Shown in pieces: positions 17,760-26,425 of a stretch of DNA of 64,000 nt (its first letter is position 1; every line of letters begins with the position of its first letter). A program made the translations under genes and the position numbers. Origin of the DNA: Nocardia sp. NBC_01327. Lineage in GTDB: Bacteria; Actinomycetota; Actinomycetes; Mycobacteriales; Mycobacteriaceae. The notes below the pieces were generated by a model. That model made no database searches. It was given only the letters and a program-made list of their open reading frames with translations, and had not been told where the DNA came from. The stretch is from the NCBI RefSeq assembly GCF_035958815.1, contig NZ_CP108383.1, positions 7,316,001-7,380,000 on the forward strand. The letters are read 5' to 3'.

Positions 17760-18617
17760 ATGTCCGTATCAGACGCGGAAACACCCGCCTACGGCTCAGC
17801 ACCTGCACCGCACACTCCCGCCAAGCGGAAGACGCGAGTGCATCACCTGCAGGAACTCAAGGCCTCCGGTGAGCGCTGGTCCATGCTCACCGCCTACGAC
17901 TACTCCACTGCCCGGCTGTTCGAAGAGGCCGGAATTCCGGTGCTGCTGGTCGGCGATTCGGCCGCCAATGTGGTGTACGGCTACGACACCACGGTCGCCA
18001 TCTCCATCGATGAATTGATTCCACTGGTGCGCGGCGTGGTGCGCGGCGCGCCGCACGCCCTGGTCGTGGCGGATCTGCCGTTCGGCACCTACGAGTCCTC
18101 GCCCGAGCAGGCGCTGGCCACGGCCGTCCGCTTCATGAAGGAGGGCGGCGCGCACGCGGTGAAGCTGGAGGGCGGCGAGCGCATGGCCGACACCATTGCC
18201 AAGATCACCGCGGCCGGTATTCCGGTGATGGCGCATATCGGCTTCACTCCGCAGAGTGTCAATACGCTCGGCGGGTTCCGGGTGCAGGGGCGCGGCGACG
18301 GCGCGGAGCAGCTTGTCGCCGATGCCATCTCGGTCCAGGAGGCCGGGGCCTTCTCGGTCGTCATGGAGATGGTGCCCGCGGATCTGGCCGGACAGGTCAC
18401 CCGCAAGCTGACCATTCCCACCGTCGGCATCGGCGCCGGCGCGGAATGCGATGCGCAGGTGCTGGTGTGGCAGGACATGGTCGGGTACACCAGCGGCAAG
18501 ACCGCCAAGTTCGTCAAGCAGTTCGGTAATGTGGGTGGCGAATTGCGCAGTGCCGCAGCCACTTACGCGGATGAGGTGCGTCGCGGGGTCTTCCCCGGCC
18601 CGGAGCACAGCTACTGA
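17760..18617 (+). CDS. panB: 3-methyl-2-oxobutanoate hydroxymethyltransferase
   Basis: A 285-residue PanB, nearly collinear with M. tuberculosis Rv2225. Conserved pieces include MLTAYDYSTA, VGDSAANVVYGYDTTV, DLPFGTYE, VKLEGGE, GFTPQSVNTLGGFRVQGR and TVGIGAG. It transfers a hydroxymethyl group from methylene-tetrahydrofolate to ketoisovalerate, the first step to pantothenate and CoA. An AAAGGG ribosome site precedes two adjacent ATG codons (17757, 17760); the second is chosen. It is transcribed divergently from the exported hydrolase, as in mycobacteria. Confidence 0.96.
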   Translation: MSVSDAETPAYGSAPAPHTPAKRKTRVHHLQELKASGERWSMLTAYDYSTARLFEEAGIPVLLVGDSAANVVYGYDTTVAISIDELIPLVRGVVRGAPHALVVADLPFGTYESSPEQALATAVRFMKEGGAHAVKLEGGERMADTIAKITAAGIPVMAHIGFTPQSVNTLGGFRVQGRGDGAEQLVADAISVQEAGAFSVVMEMVPADLAGQVTRKLTIPTVGIGAGAECDAQVLVWQDMVGYTSGKTAKFVKQFGNVGGELRSAAATYADEVRRGVFPGPEHSY

Positions 18618-18782
18618 TCTGCGCCATGAGGTGCGCCCCTGTGAACCATAACGGGGGCGTGCCACAATCCGGTCGATAGCCGATCGCTATCGGCCCGGAT
18701 TTCCCTACGGTCTTCACAGACCACCATCACAGTTTGGTGGCAGACTCGGAAACAACGAGCTCGAACGACCAAAGGGAACTTT

Positions 18783-19259
18783 ATGTCGCAACGCCGCCTG
18801 ACCAGCACTCGCCTAGTTCGGCGCGCGCCGCTTTTCGTGACCACGGCGGCGGTCCTCGCATTGACCGCCGCCTGTGGTGGCAGCACGACCAGCGGATCGT
18901 CGCAGCCGCAGGGCTCTTCCGCACCGCTCACCACCAAATCGGGCGCGCCGACCACCAGCTCATCCACCACCCAGGCGCAGGGGGAGCAGGTCACCGTCTC
19001 CGATGACGCGGCAAAGCAGCTGTGCGACATGCTGCGTCCGCAGCTGTCGGACTGGCGGGTGCAGGGGCCGACGCTGGGCAAGATCTCGCTGAATGCGTCC
19101 GTGCACGAGTGGGCGCTGCGCAATGGCGGCATCAATCTCAAGGTGCTCGGCGACAAGGAGGTGCTCGACCGGGTCACCACCAAGAGCTGCTCCGATGTTC
19201 GCGATCAGGCGATCTCGGCGCTCGAGATCCCGAATCTGGCTGCGGGGCTGGTGGGCTGA
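18783..19259 (+). CDS. Putative lipoprotein, 158 residues
   Basis: The N-terminus carries twin arginines, a hydrophobic segment and the lipobox ALTAACGG, so the mature protein would begin at Cys31 attached to the membrane. A Ser/Thr-rich linker (residues 33-65) is followed by a compact mixed domain ending with a KSCSDVRDQA helix; two cysteines there may pair. I know of no function. Its stop overlaps the prolyl aminopeptidase start (TGATG), so both are made together. Confidence 0.7.
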   Translation: MSQRRLTSTRLVRRAPLFVTTAAVLALTAACGGSTTSGSSQPQGSSAPLTTKSGAPTTSSSTTQAQGEQVTVSDDAAKQLCDMLRPQLSDWRVQGPTLGKISLNASVHEWALRNGGINLKVLGDKEVLDRVTTKSCSDVRDQAISALEIPNLAAGLVG

Positions 19260-20215
19260 TGCGCAGTCTGTACCCGCCGATCGAGCCGTACGAGCAGGGA
19301 ATGCTCGATGTCGGTGACGGTCAGCAGCTGTACTGGGAGGTCAGCGGGAACCCGGACGGGAAGCCGGTGGTGTTCCTGCACGGCGGGCCCGGGGGCGGCA
19401 CCGCGCCGTTCCATCGGCAGTTCTTCGATCCGGCCGCGTATCGCATCGTGCTGTTCGATCAGCGCGGGTGCGGGCAGTCCACACCGCATATCGCGGACGG
19501 GGCGAGCCTGGAGTCCAACACCACCTGGAATCTGGTGGCCGATATCGAGGCGCTGCGCACGCATCTCGGGGTCGAGCGCTGGCAGGTGTTCGGCGGGTCC
19601 TGGGGTTCGACGCTGGCGCTGACGTATGCGCAGACCCACCCGGATCGGGTGACCGAGCTGGTGCTGCGCGGGATATTCCTGTTGCGCCGCAAGGAAATCG
19701 ATTGGTACTACAATGGCGCTGCGGGGTACGTCTACCCCGATGAGTGGGAGAAGTTCCTGGCGCCGGTGCCCGAGTCCGATCGCGGCGACGATCTGGTCGA
19801 GGTCTATCACCGGCTGCTGCACTCCCCTGACGAGAAGATCGCCACCGACGCCGCCGTCGCCTGGTCCACCTGGGAGGGCGCCACGAGTTCCCTACTGCCC
19901 CAACCGGATCGTGTCGCCGAGACCGCCGATCCGCGGTTCGCGCTGGCCTTCGCACGCATCGAGAACCACTACTTCCACCACCGTGGTTTCCTCGACGAGG
20001 GGCAGCTCCTGCGCGATATCGACCGCATCGCGCATATTCCCGGTGTGATCGTGCAGGGCCGTCATGACGTCGTATGCCCGGCGGTCAGCGCCTGGGATCT
20101 GCATCGGGCCTGGGCGAATTCGGAATTGCACCTGGTACCCGACGCCGGTCACGCCGCCGCCGAACCCGGCATCACGCACCATCTGGTCGAGGCCACCGAT
20201 AAATATAGGACGTAA
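19259..20215 (+). CDS. pip: Proline iminopeptidase (S33)
   Basis: A 318-residue proline iminopeptidase. Family hallmarks are RSLYPPIEPYEQGMLDVGDG at the start, FLHGGPGGG (oxyanion), DQRGCGQSTPH, the nucleophile in GGSWGSTLAL, and the acid and base in GRHDVVCP and PDAGHAA. It removes N-terminal proline from peptides in the cytoplasm. The ATG at 19259 overlaps the stop of the lipoprotein gene, and the next gene starts on the base after its stop codon, so a three-gene operon is likely. Confidence 0.93.
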   Translation: MRSLYPPIEPYEQGMLDVGDGQQLYWEVSGNPDGKPVVFLHGGPGGGTAPFHRQFFDPAAYRIVLFDQRGCGQSTPHIADGASLESNTTWNLVADIEALRTHLGVERWQVFGGSWGSTLALTYAQTHPDRVTELVLRGIFLLRRKEIDWYYNGAAGYVYPDEWEKFLAPVPESDRGDDLVEVYHRLLHSPDEKIATDAAVAWSTWEGATSSLLPQPDRVAETADPRFALAFARIENHYFHHRGFLDEGQLLRDIDRIAHIPGVIVQGRHDVVCPAVSAWDLHRAWANSELHLVPDAGHAAAEPGITHHLVEATDKYRT

Positions 20216-21181
20216 ATGAACACCACAGCCGGTCCCGCCCTGGTCGACGCCCTCGCCGCCGACGTGGACCGGCTGCGGGTGGCCGAACCCGAAGTCCGCC
20301 AGGACCTTCCGGACTCGGTCCACCAGATGCGCGTGGCCACCCGCCGCCTGCGCAGCCTGCTGCGCTCCTACCGCCCCGCCTTCGCCCGCCGCCCCGTCAC
20401 CGAGCTCAGCGACGAATTGCGCTGGCTGGCAGGACTACTCGGCGTGGCCCGCGACGCCGAGGTCCGCGCCGACCAGTTCGAAGCGCTGCTCGGCGAGAAC
20501 GGCGCACTCTTCGACGACGGGTCCGCACCGACCGGCAAGAAGTCGGCGCCCGCGGCCGGCCGCAGGAAGGCTGCTTCCTCGAACGGTAGTAAGAAGTCAG
20601 CACCGGCGGCCGAGAAGCCCGCTGCTGGAAGTACTTTCGGCGCACAACTGGTGGCCGAGCAACGCGACAAGTATGCCGAGGCGCACAAGGCCGCAGTGGA
20701 GGCCTTCGATACCCCCCGCTACCGCACCCTGCTGGACAATCTGTCGGCGCTACTCGCCGATCCCCCGCTGCGCGGCAAGGCGAGCAAACCCGCCGCCGAC
20801 CTCTTCACCGATGTGTTGCACCACGACTTCCGCAAGCTCCGCGACCTGGTCCGCACCGAACCGGAAGCCACGGGCGACGAACATATCGAGCACCTGCACG
20901 ATATCCGCAAGGCCGCCAAGCGATTACGCTACGCCTCCGAAGCCGCGACCGCCGTCCTCGGCGACCCCGCCGCCGACCTGGGCCGCAAGGCCAAGAAGCT
21001 GCAGACCGTCCTCGGCGACCACCGCGACGCCGTCGAAGGCCTGGAAACCCTCCACACCCACGCCTCCGCCTCCGAAGAACCCGGCTACCAACGCCTCCGC
21101 GCCGCCGAAGAAGCCGCCGCCGCCAAAGCCCTCGAGCAATACCCCGCCACCACAGAATTCCTGGACCACCACGCCCTGTAG
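20216..21181 (+). CDS. CHAD domain protein with Lys/Ala-rich insert
   Basis: A 321-residue CHAD protein. Both halves of the histidine-rich helical domain are present: VHQMRVATRRLRSLLRSYRP early, and HIEHLHDIRKAAKRLRYASEA late. CHAD domains bind polyphosphate through these His/Arg/Lys faces. A 35-residue insert (residues 103-140, KKSAPAAGRRKAASSNGSKK) resembles histone-like or polyphosphate-binding tails. The mycobacterial counterpart at this locus (Rv2226) also has an N-terminal CYTH domain; none is present here. Start and stop codons abut the aminopeptidase gene. Confidence 0.85.
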   Translation: MNTTAGPALVDALAADVDRLRVAEPEVRQDLPDSVHQMRVATRRLRSLLRSYRPAFARRPVTELSDELRWLAGLLGVARDAEVRADQFEALLGENGALFDDGSAPTGKKSAPAAGRRKAASSNGSKKSAPAAEKPAAGSTFGAQLVAEQRDKYAEAHKAAVEAFDTPRYRTLLDNLSALLADPPLRGKASKPAADLFTDVLHHDFRKLRDLVRTEPEATGDEHIEHLHDIRKAAKRLRYASEAATAVLGDPAADLGRKAKKLQTVLGDHRDAVEGLETLHTHASASEEPGYQRLRAAEEAAAAKALEQYPATTEFLDHHAL

Positions 21182-21191
21182 AGCACGGTCG

Positions 21192-21770
21192 TCAGAGGCT
21201 ATCGATCTTGCGGAGGTCGATGTCGATGTCGAACGGCACGGTCAATCGCAACTGATCGTGATGGATGCCTGCGAGTGCATAGCAGTTGGTCGCGGGATCG
21301 AGCTCGTACACGTACACGACGGGGCGACCGTCCACGTTCTCCACTCGCCAGAAATGCGGTATGCCCGCTTTGGCGTAGAGCTGCGGTTTGCGTTCCCGAT
21401 CGCGGGTGCGCGACTCCGGCGAGACGACTTCTACCGCCAGCACGACGTCCTCGGCCTGGTACGTCGTCAGTTCGGGCCCGCCGACTCGGTCCGCGTGTAT
21501 GGCGATGACATCCGGCTCGGGGCGCTGATTGCTGTCGAGGGTGACTGTCATCTCGCGACGGATACGAATCGCCGCCGGGGCCAACTGGCGCAATGCACCG
21601 TCCAGCAGAGTGATCGCCAATACGTGGAACTGCGCCTGCGGGCTCACGAAGACGAGACTCCCGTCGATCAATTCGGTGTGCGGAGGCAGGTCGGGCAGGC
21701 GATCTAGATCCTCGGCGACGAATCCCCCAGTCGGTGGACGCAGCCACTGCGGAAACGGCTCGACGGTCAT
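21192..21770 (-). CDS. Uma2 family (DUF820) putative restriction-like endonuclease
   Basis: A 192-residue Uma2-family protein with the PD-(D/E)xK core: PEPDVIAIHADRV supplies the Asp and LAVEVVSPESRTRDRERKPQLYAKAGI the E-x-V-S-P…K part, followed by the family's GIPHFWRVENVDG. Such proteins are abundant in cyanobacteria and actinobacteria; their role is undetermined. The ATG at 21770 overlaps the stop of the upstream RNB ribonuclease by four bases (ATGA), so it depends on that gene's translation. The frame remains open farther upstream inside the RNB gene, which is not a likely start. Confidence 0.83.
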   Translation of the reverse strand: MTVEPFPQWLRPPTGGFVAEDLDRLPDLPPHTELIDGSLVFVSPQAQFHVLAITLLDGALRQLAPAAIRIRREMTVTLDSNQRPEPDVIAIHADRVGGPELTTYQAEDVVLAVEVVSPESRTRDRERKPQLYAKAGIPHFWRVENVDGRPVVYVYELDPATNCYALAGIHHDQLRLTVPFDIDIDLRKIDSL

Positions 21771-23239
21771 GGCTCCGAGTATGTCACCGAAGGCGCAGGT
21801 AAGGCAGGGAAGGCGAAGGTTACCGTGCGGGTGGTGGGGTCGGCGGTGGTGAGGCGGACGGTGACGTGTTGGCCTTCGGGTGGGGTGCCGGTGCATTTGG
21901 CGAGGACGGGTGGGTCGGCTACGAAGATTTCGGCGGTGCGGTTGCCGTTGGTTTCGCGCAGGACTACGGCGTCGAAGTCGGTGCCGAGGCGCGGGGCCAG
22001 GAGGGTGGCTTCGGTGAGGTCTATGCAGGCGCGTTCGAGTTTGCCTGCGATGGCGTCACTGCGGCGCATGGAGTCGACGACCGGGACCAGGCCGTCGCGG
22101 ACCCAGTGCGGGACTTCGGTTCCGGCGCAGTGGGCGAGGCAGATCTCGGTGGCGTAGCGGTCGGGCAGTCGGCGCAGGGGTGCGGTGACGTGTGCGTAGG
22201 CTGCCCCGATTCCACTGTGCTGCAGGGTGTCCGGGGGCTGATGGTCGAGCAGGGTGTAGGAGGCGCCGCGCAGCAGGCTGGTGGCCTCGGACATGAGGAC
22301 CAGGGCGGCGGGGGTATTGGGGTCCAGGCTCGCCAGCATGCGGCCGACGGATTCGGCGGCGGGCCACGCGACTCCGACCGCGGCGGCGGTGCGGCGCATG
22401 GATTCGACGGTGGCGGCGGCGGGCGGCGGCATGGTGCGCAGCAGGCCGAGGCGATCGGTTCCCTGGTATTCCAGCATGATTCGCGCGGCGCACATGCCGG
22501 TGAGCAGTGAGACCTGCTCGTTCCAGTCGTCGGCGGCGGTGCGCGGTTCGATGACCAGCTGCCAGTGATTGCGGCCGTCGGCCTCGGAGCCGTCGCGGAT
22601 CACGCTCTGGGCGGGCAGCCGCAGCGAGATCGCGCCGCGCCGCATGCCGGCCTCGATGCGCAGGCGGCCGAATTCGGGGAGCGCGGCAATCGAGGGGTGC
22701 AGTCGACCGGCCTCGGCATCACCCTGCACGCCGGCGTAGTCCAGGCGGGCCCGGGAGCGCACCAGGGCGCGCGTCACCGAATACCGCTGGGGCTCGGCAT
22801 TTTCATCGCATTCGATGGTCCACAGCGCCGCCGGGCGATCCTGATCCGGCAGCAGGCTGGCCCGCCCCTCGGACAGGACGAGCGGGTGCAGCGGCACGGT
22901 GCCGTCGGGGAGGTAGAAGGTCTGGCCGCGAGCCAGGGATGCGCGTGCCAGCGGCCCGTCGGGAGTGACGAAGGCGGCGACATCGGCGATCGCGTAGTAG
23001 AGCAGAAACCCGGTCGGAGTGCGCTGCAGGGCCAGCGCCTGGTCCAGATCCATCGAGCCGGGCGGGTCGATGGTCACCAGCGGGATATCCCGGCGATCGA
23101 CCCGGGCGCCCGCGAACGCGTCGAGAGCGCTGCGGGCTTCCGAAACGGCCTCGGACGGATAGTCCGAGGCCAATCCGAATTCGGTTCGGACGGCGCCGAA
23201 GTCAACCGGCGCCGACACGATCCGCTGATGCAATTCCAC
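21767..23239 (-). CDS. RNB-domain exoribonuclease (RNase II/R family)
   Basis: A 490-residue RNB protein. The metal-binding signature IDPPGSMDLDQALAL (residues 57-71) carries the catalytic Asp residues; the DGPLARASLARGQTFYLPDGTVPLHP and SGIGAAYAHVTAPLRRLPDRY segments are typical. It lacks obvious N-terminal cold-shock domains, and the C-terminal S1-like part is short. It should degrade RNA 3' to 5'. It overlaps the Uma2 gene at its end, pairing two putative nucleases in one transcript. Confidence 0.9.
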   Translation of the reverse strand: MELHQRIVSAPVDFGAVRTEFGLASDYPSEAVSEARSALDAFAGARVDRRDIPLVTIDPPGSMDLDQALALQRTPTGFLLYYAIADVAAFVTPDGPLARASLARGQTFYLPDGTVPLHPLVLSEGRASLLPDQDRPAALWTIECDENAEPQRYSVTRALVRSRARLDYAGVQGDAEAGRLHPSIAALPEFGRLRIEAGMRRGAISLRLPAQSVIRDGSEADGRNHWQLVIEPRTAADDWNEQVSLLTGMCAARIMLEYQGTDRLGLLRTMPPPAAATVESMRRTAAAVGVAWPAAESVGRMLASLDPNTPAALVLMSEATSLLRGASYTLLDHQPPDTLQHSGIGAAYAHVTAPLRRLPDRYATEICLAHCAGTEVPHWVRDGLVPVVDSMRRSDAIAGKLERACIDLTEATLLAPRLGTDFDAVVLRETNGNRTAEIFVADPPVLAKCTGTPPEGQHVTVRLTTADPTTRTVTFAFPALPAPSVTYSEP

Positions 23240-23269
23240 TGCGGTGGGTGGGTTTAGTTCAGCCCGGAC

Positions 23270-23602
23270 CTACTGCAGGGCCAGCATCGTGCCGTTCAAC
23301 TGATCGAACGGACCGTAGACAGTGAAGACCACGCGGCCGTTGGGGTACTCCGTCGACAATGCGGCGGCGGAATCCAGCGACTCACCGAAAGACGCGGCCG
23401 ACGGATGCGGCAGGCCCGCAATCGCCTGCCCGATGTGGGAACTCGCGACCCAGGCGGTATCCGCCGGGGAGAGATCCACCTGCACCCCGCCCGGAAGCGG
23501 AGTCACCACGAGAGCCGAAGCGGCACCGGAGCCAAGCACAACCGAGACGGAGGCGGCAGCGGCGAGAATCGCACCGGCTGCCAGTTTGCGAGCAATTCGC
23601 AT
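23270..23602 (-). CDS. Small secreted protein, 110 residues
   Basis: The first 31 residues form a signal peptide (MRIARKLAAGAILAAAASVS… ending ASA). The mature part is about 80 residues without cysteines, with a PLPGGVQVDLSP strand region and FTVYGPFDQLNG near the end. No known domain. The frame is open to 23683, but the ATG at 23602 begins a proper signal sequence. Similar tiny secreted proteins are common in Nocardia and uncharacterised. Confidence 0.65.
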   Translation of the reverse strand: MRIARKLAAGAILAAAASVSVVLGSGAASALVVTPLPGGVQVDLSPADTAWVASSHIGQAIAGLPHPSAASFGESLDSAAALSTEYPNGRVVFTVYGPFDQLNGTMLALQ

Positions 23603-23902
23603 ATAGACGAGACCTGCTTTCCGACGTTTGTTGAACACCCTTTGCTCCGCTGCATGGCCGCAACGGAACATTCCAACGCGCACACTTTATGACGTCGATC
23701 ACGTCTGGTGCCAGTCCCGGGTCAATCACCCAGTCGACACGCCGAGCCGCGCCGATACACGCCATGCGACGCGCTGTCATTGTTGTCCAACTCGGCGGTT
23801 TTCGCACCCGTACGGCAAAGCGGTGTAGCTCACGCCGCTCTGCCGCGCCGGACAGCAGCTATCTCCTGCGTGCCTGGTGGTTATCGCCCGCCGGTCCGGC
23901 GG

Positions 23903-24007
23903 CTACTCGCTGCGTAATCCGGTCGGGTACTTGGTGGACAGCAGTTTGAACAGGTAGGCGATCACGAACAGCACGATTACCGCCAACGGCTGGATCAGTA
24001 CGGACAT
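23903..24007 (-). CDS. 34-residue membrane peptide behind slipin
   Basis: MSVLIQPLAV followed by a single hydrophobic helix (IVLFVIAYLFKLL) and a short polar end. An AGGAG ribosome site lies eight bases before the ATG, and the gene begins 14 bases after the slipin stop on the same strand, so it is almost surely co-transcribed. It is not KdpF-like in sequence. It may be a small partner or regulator of the SPFH protein; that is inference from position. Confidence 0.6.
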   Translation of the reverse strand: MSVLIQPLAVIVLFVIAYLFKLLSTKYPTGLRSE

Positions 24008-24021
24008 GGTCTTGCTCCTCA

Positions 24022-24915
24022 TCATTTTTCTTCGATCGCACCGGGGCCGGCCGCCCGCGGTTGCGACGCTTTTTCATTCCCATCGGCTATCGCCGATTGG
24101 TGCGATCTGACAACTTCCGCAGCCGAGTCCGCAGCCGCCGCACGCTCATTGGCCTTGGTGCTGCTCTCCAGGAAGCGCAGTAGCTCGACCGGGAACGGCA
24201 GCACCAGCGTCGAATTCTTTTCCGCCGCAACCTGAACAACCGTTTCCAGCAGGCGTAGTTGCAGTGCGCCCGGGGCCTCGGCCATCTTGGTGGCGGCATC
24301 GGTCAGCATCTGCGACGCCTGCAGTTCGCCCTCGGCGGAGATAATGCGGGCGCGGCGTTCACGCTCGGCTTCGGCCTGCCGGGACATGGAGCGTTTCATC
24401 GAATCCGGCAGTGCCACATCCTTGATCTCGACCCGATCGATGTGCACACCCCAGCCCAGCGCCGGATTGTCGATCATGATCTCCAGGCCCTTATTGAGCT
24501 CTTCCCGATTGGACAGCAGATCATCCAGATCGCTCTTGCCGATGACAGAGCGCAACGACGTCTGCGCCACCTGCCCGATGGCGAACAGATAGTTCTGCAC
24601 CTCGATAATCGCGCGCAGCGGATCGACGACCCGGAAGTAGACGACCGCGTCCACCCGCACGGTCACGTTGTCACGGGTAATGCCGTCCTGCGCGGGCACC
24701 GGCATGGTGATGACCTGCGTGGAGATCTTGCGCATGCGATCCACGCCCGGAATCAGCATGCGCATACCCGGTTCTCGCACCGCGCGTACCCGGCCCAGCC
24801 GGAAGACGACGCCTTTCTCGTATTGGGCGATCACCCGAACCCCCGAGGCGAGCACCAGCCCCGACACCACGAACAGAATTGCGATCACTGCGATCAGCAC
24901 AGACAGAATGTCCAT
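24022..24915 (-). CDS. Slipin/stomatin-like SPFH membrane protein
   Basis: A 297-residue SPFH-domain protein. A single N-terminal membrane helix (MDILSVLIAVIAILFVVSGL) is followed by the prohibitin-homology domain with EKGVVFRLGRVRAVREPG, TVRVDAVVYFRV and LDDLLSNREELN, then a long charged helix (SRQAEAERERRARIISAEGE). Slipins form membrane scaffolds and are usually encoded next to an NfeD-like protease or partner; none is adjacent here. The ATG at 24915 is chosen because the longer frame runs into RNase P RNA. Confidence 0.92.
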   Translation of the reverse strand: MDILSVLIAVIAILFVVSGLVLASGVRVIAQYEKGVVFRLGRVRAVREPGMRMLIPGVDRMRKISTQVITMPVPAQDGITRDNVTVRVDAVVYFRVVDPLRAIIEVQNYLFAIGQVAQTSLRSVIGKSDLDDLLSNREELNKGLEIMIDNPALGWGVHIDRVEIKDVALPDSMKRSMSRQAEAERERRARIISAEGELQASQMLTDAATKMAEAPGALQLRLLETVVQVAAEKNSTLVLPFPVELLRFLESSTKANERAAAADSAAEVVRSHQSAIADGNEKASQPRAAGPGAIEEK

Positions 24916-25000
24916 TGCGCGCCAATTTCCCACCGTGCCACGGGTATCCGGCCGCAGCCCACCACCATCATGGCACCGCGCGATCATGACCGAAAGGGGC

Positions 25001-25430
<430 letters not shown>

Positions 25431-25454
25431 CGCACCAGGGTACGGTAACGGGTC

Positions 25455-26342
25455 ATGAAGCGTGTCGAGGTGGGGTTCCCTTCTGGTGGGGAACAGTGCG
25501 CGGGGTGGCTGTATATGCCGGATGGGCCGATGCGGCCGCGACCGCTGGTTGTAATGGGACACGGGCTCGGGGCGGATCGCGAAATGGGACTCGATCGGTA
25601 TGCGCGGCGCTTCGCCGCGGCCGGAATCGCGGTGCTGGCCTTTGATTATCGGCATTTCGGGGCGAGCGGGGGTGAACCGCGGCAGGTCATCAATATCGGC
25701 AAGCAGCGGGCCGACTGGCATGCCGCAATCGCCTACGCGCGCACGATTCGCGGTATCGATGCCACGCGAATCGCGCTGTGGGGCAGTTCGTTCGGTGGCG
25801 GGCACGCGCTGTCCGTAGCGCCGGACGACCACTACCTGGCCGCCGTGGTCGCGCAGTGCCCGTTCACCAGCGGCTGGGCTTCCGCCATGGCGAAGGGCCC
25901 GATCAGCCTGGTGAAGACCGGGACGCTCGCCCTCACGGATCTGATCGTGAGCCCGATCATCCGCCGGCCGATCTCAGCGCGGCTGGCAGGCAAGCGGCAT
26001 TCGTCGGCCCTGATGAGTGCCGCCGATGTCCCTGAGGGGTTCGGCCGCCTGGCCGAGGAGAGCACCCACTACCGGCCGAAAGTACCTGCCCGAGTTGGTA
26101 TGTCGACCCTGTTCGACGCCCCGGCCCGGCACACCAAAGACATCAAGGCCCCGGTCTTCTACGCGATCTGCGATAACGACAGCGTCGCCCCCGCCGGTCC
26201 CACCCTCCGCGCCGCCGAACGCACCAAGCACGCAGTCGTCAAGCAGTACCCGATCGGCCACTTCGACATCTACTTCGACGACTGGTTCGAAAAAGCCGTC
26301 TACGACCAGACGGAATTCCTCACCGCCGTGCTCCGCCCGTAG
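25455..26342 (+). CDS. Alpha/beta hydrolase, 295 residues
   Basis: The nucleophile lies in ALWGSSFGGGHAL, the oxyanion loop in VMGHGLGADREMGLDRYARRFAAAG, the acid in CDNDSVAP and the base in GHFDIYFDDWFE. It resembles the acetylxylan-esterase/dienelactone-hydrolase-like subgroup. There is no export signal. The substrate cannot be assigned. It faces the RNase H/phosphatase gene, with a shared terminator at 26355-26401 between them. Confidence 0.82.
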   Translation: MKRVEVGFPSGGEQCAGWLYMPDGPMRPRPLVVMGHGLGADREMGLDRYARRFAAAGIAVLAFDYRHFGASGGEPRQVINIGKQRADWHAAIAYARTIRGIDATRIALWGSSFGGGHALSVAPDDHYLAAVVAQCPFTSGWASAMAKGPISLVKTGTLALTDLIVSPIIRRPISARLAGKRHSSALMSAADVPEGFGRLAEESTHYRPKVPARVGMSTLFDAPARHTKDIKAPVFYAICDNDSVAPAGPTLRAAERTKHAVVKQYPIGHFDIYFDDWFEKAVYDQTEFLTAVLRP

Positions 26343-26354
26343 ATCTCATCGAGA

Positions 26355-26401
26355 GGGCTCTGGTGGTGGCACGCTGCGGCGTGTCGCCACCACCAGAGCC
26401 C
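26355..26401. terminator. Bidirectional terminator
   Basis: A perfect 16-bp stem, GGGCTCTGGTGGTGGC (26355-26370) with GCCACCACCAGAGCCC (26386-26401), and a 15-base loop. It lies between two convergent genes and can serve both. Confidence 0.8.
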
Positions 26402-26425
26402 CCTCGGCGAAAAGGCGGTGGGGGC

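Noticed and set aside
15744..18617. A 957-codon plus-strand open frame
   Set aside because: Only its last 285 codons are panB; the rest is the antisense of the exported hydrolase gene, a usual artefact in high-GC DNA.
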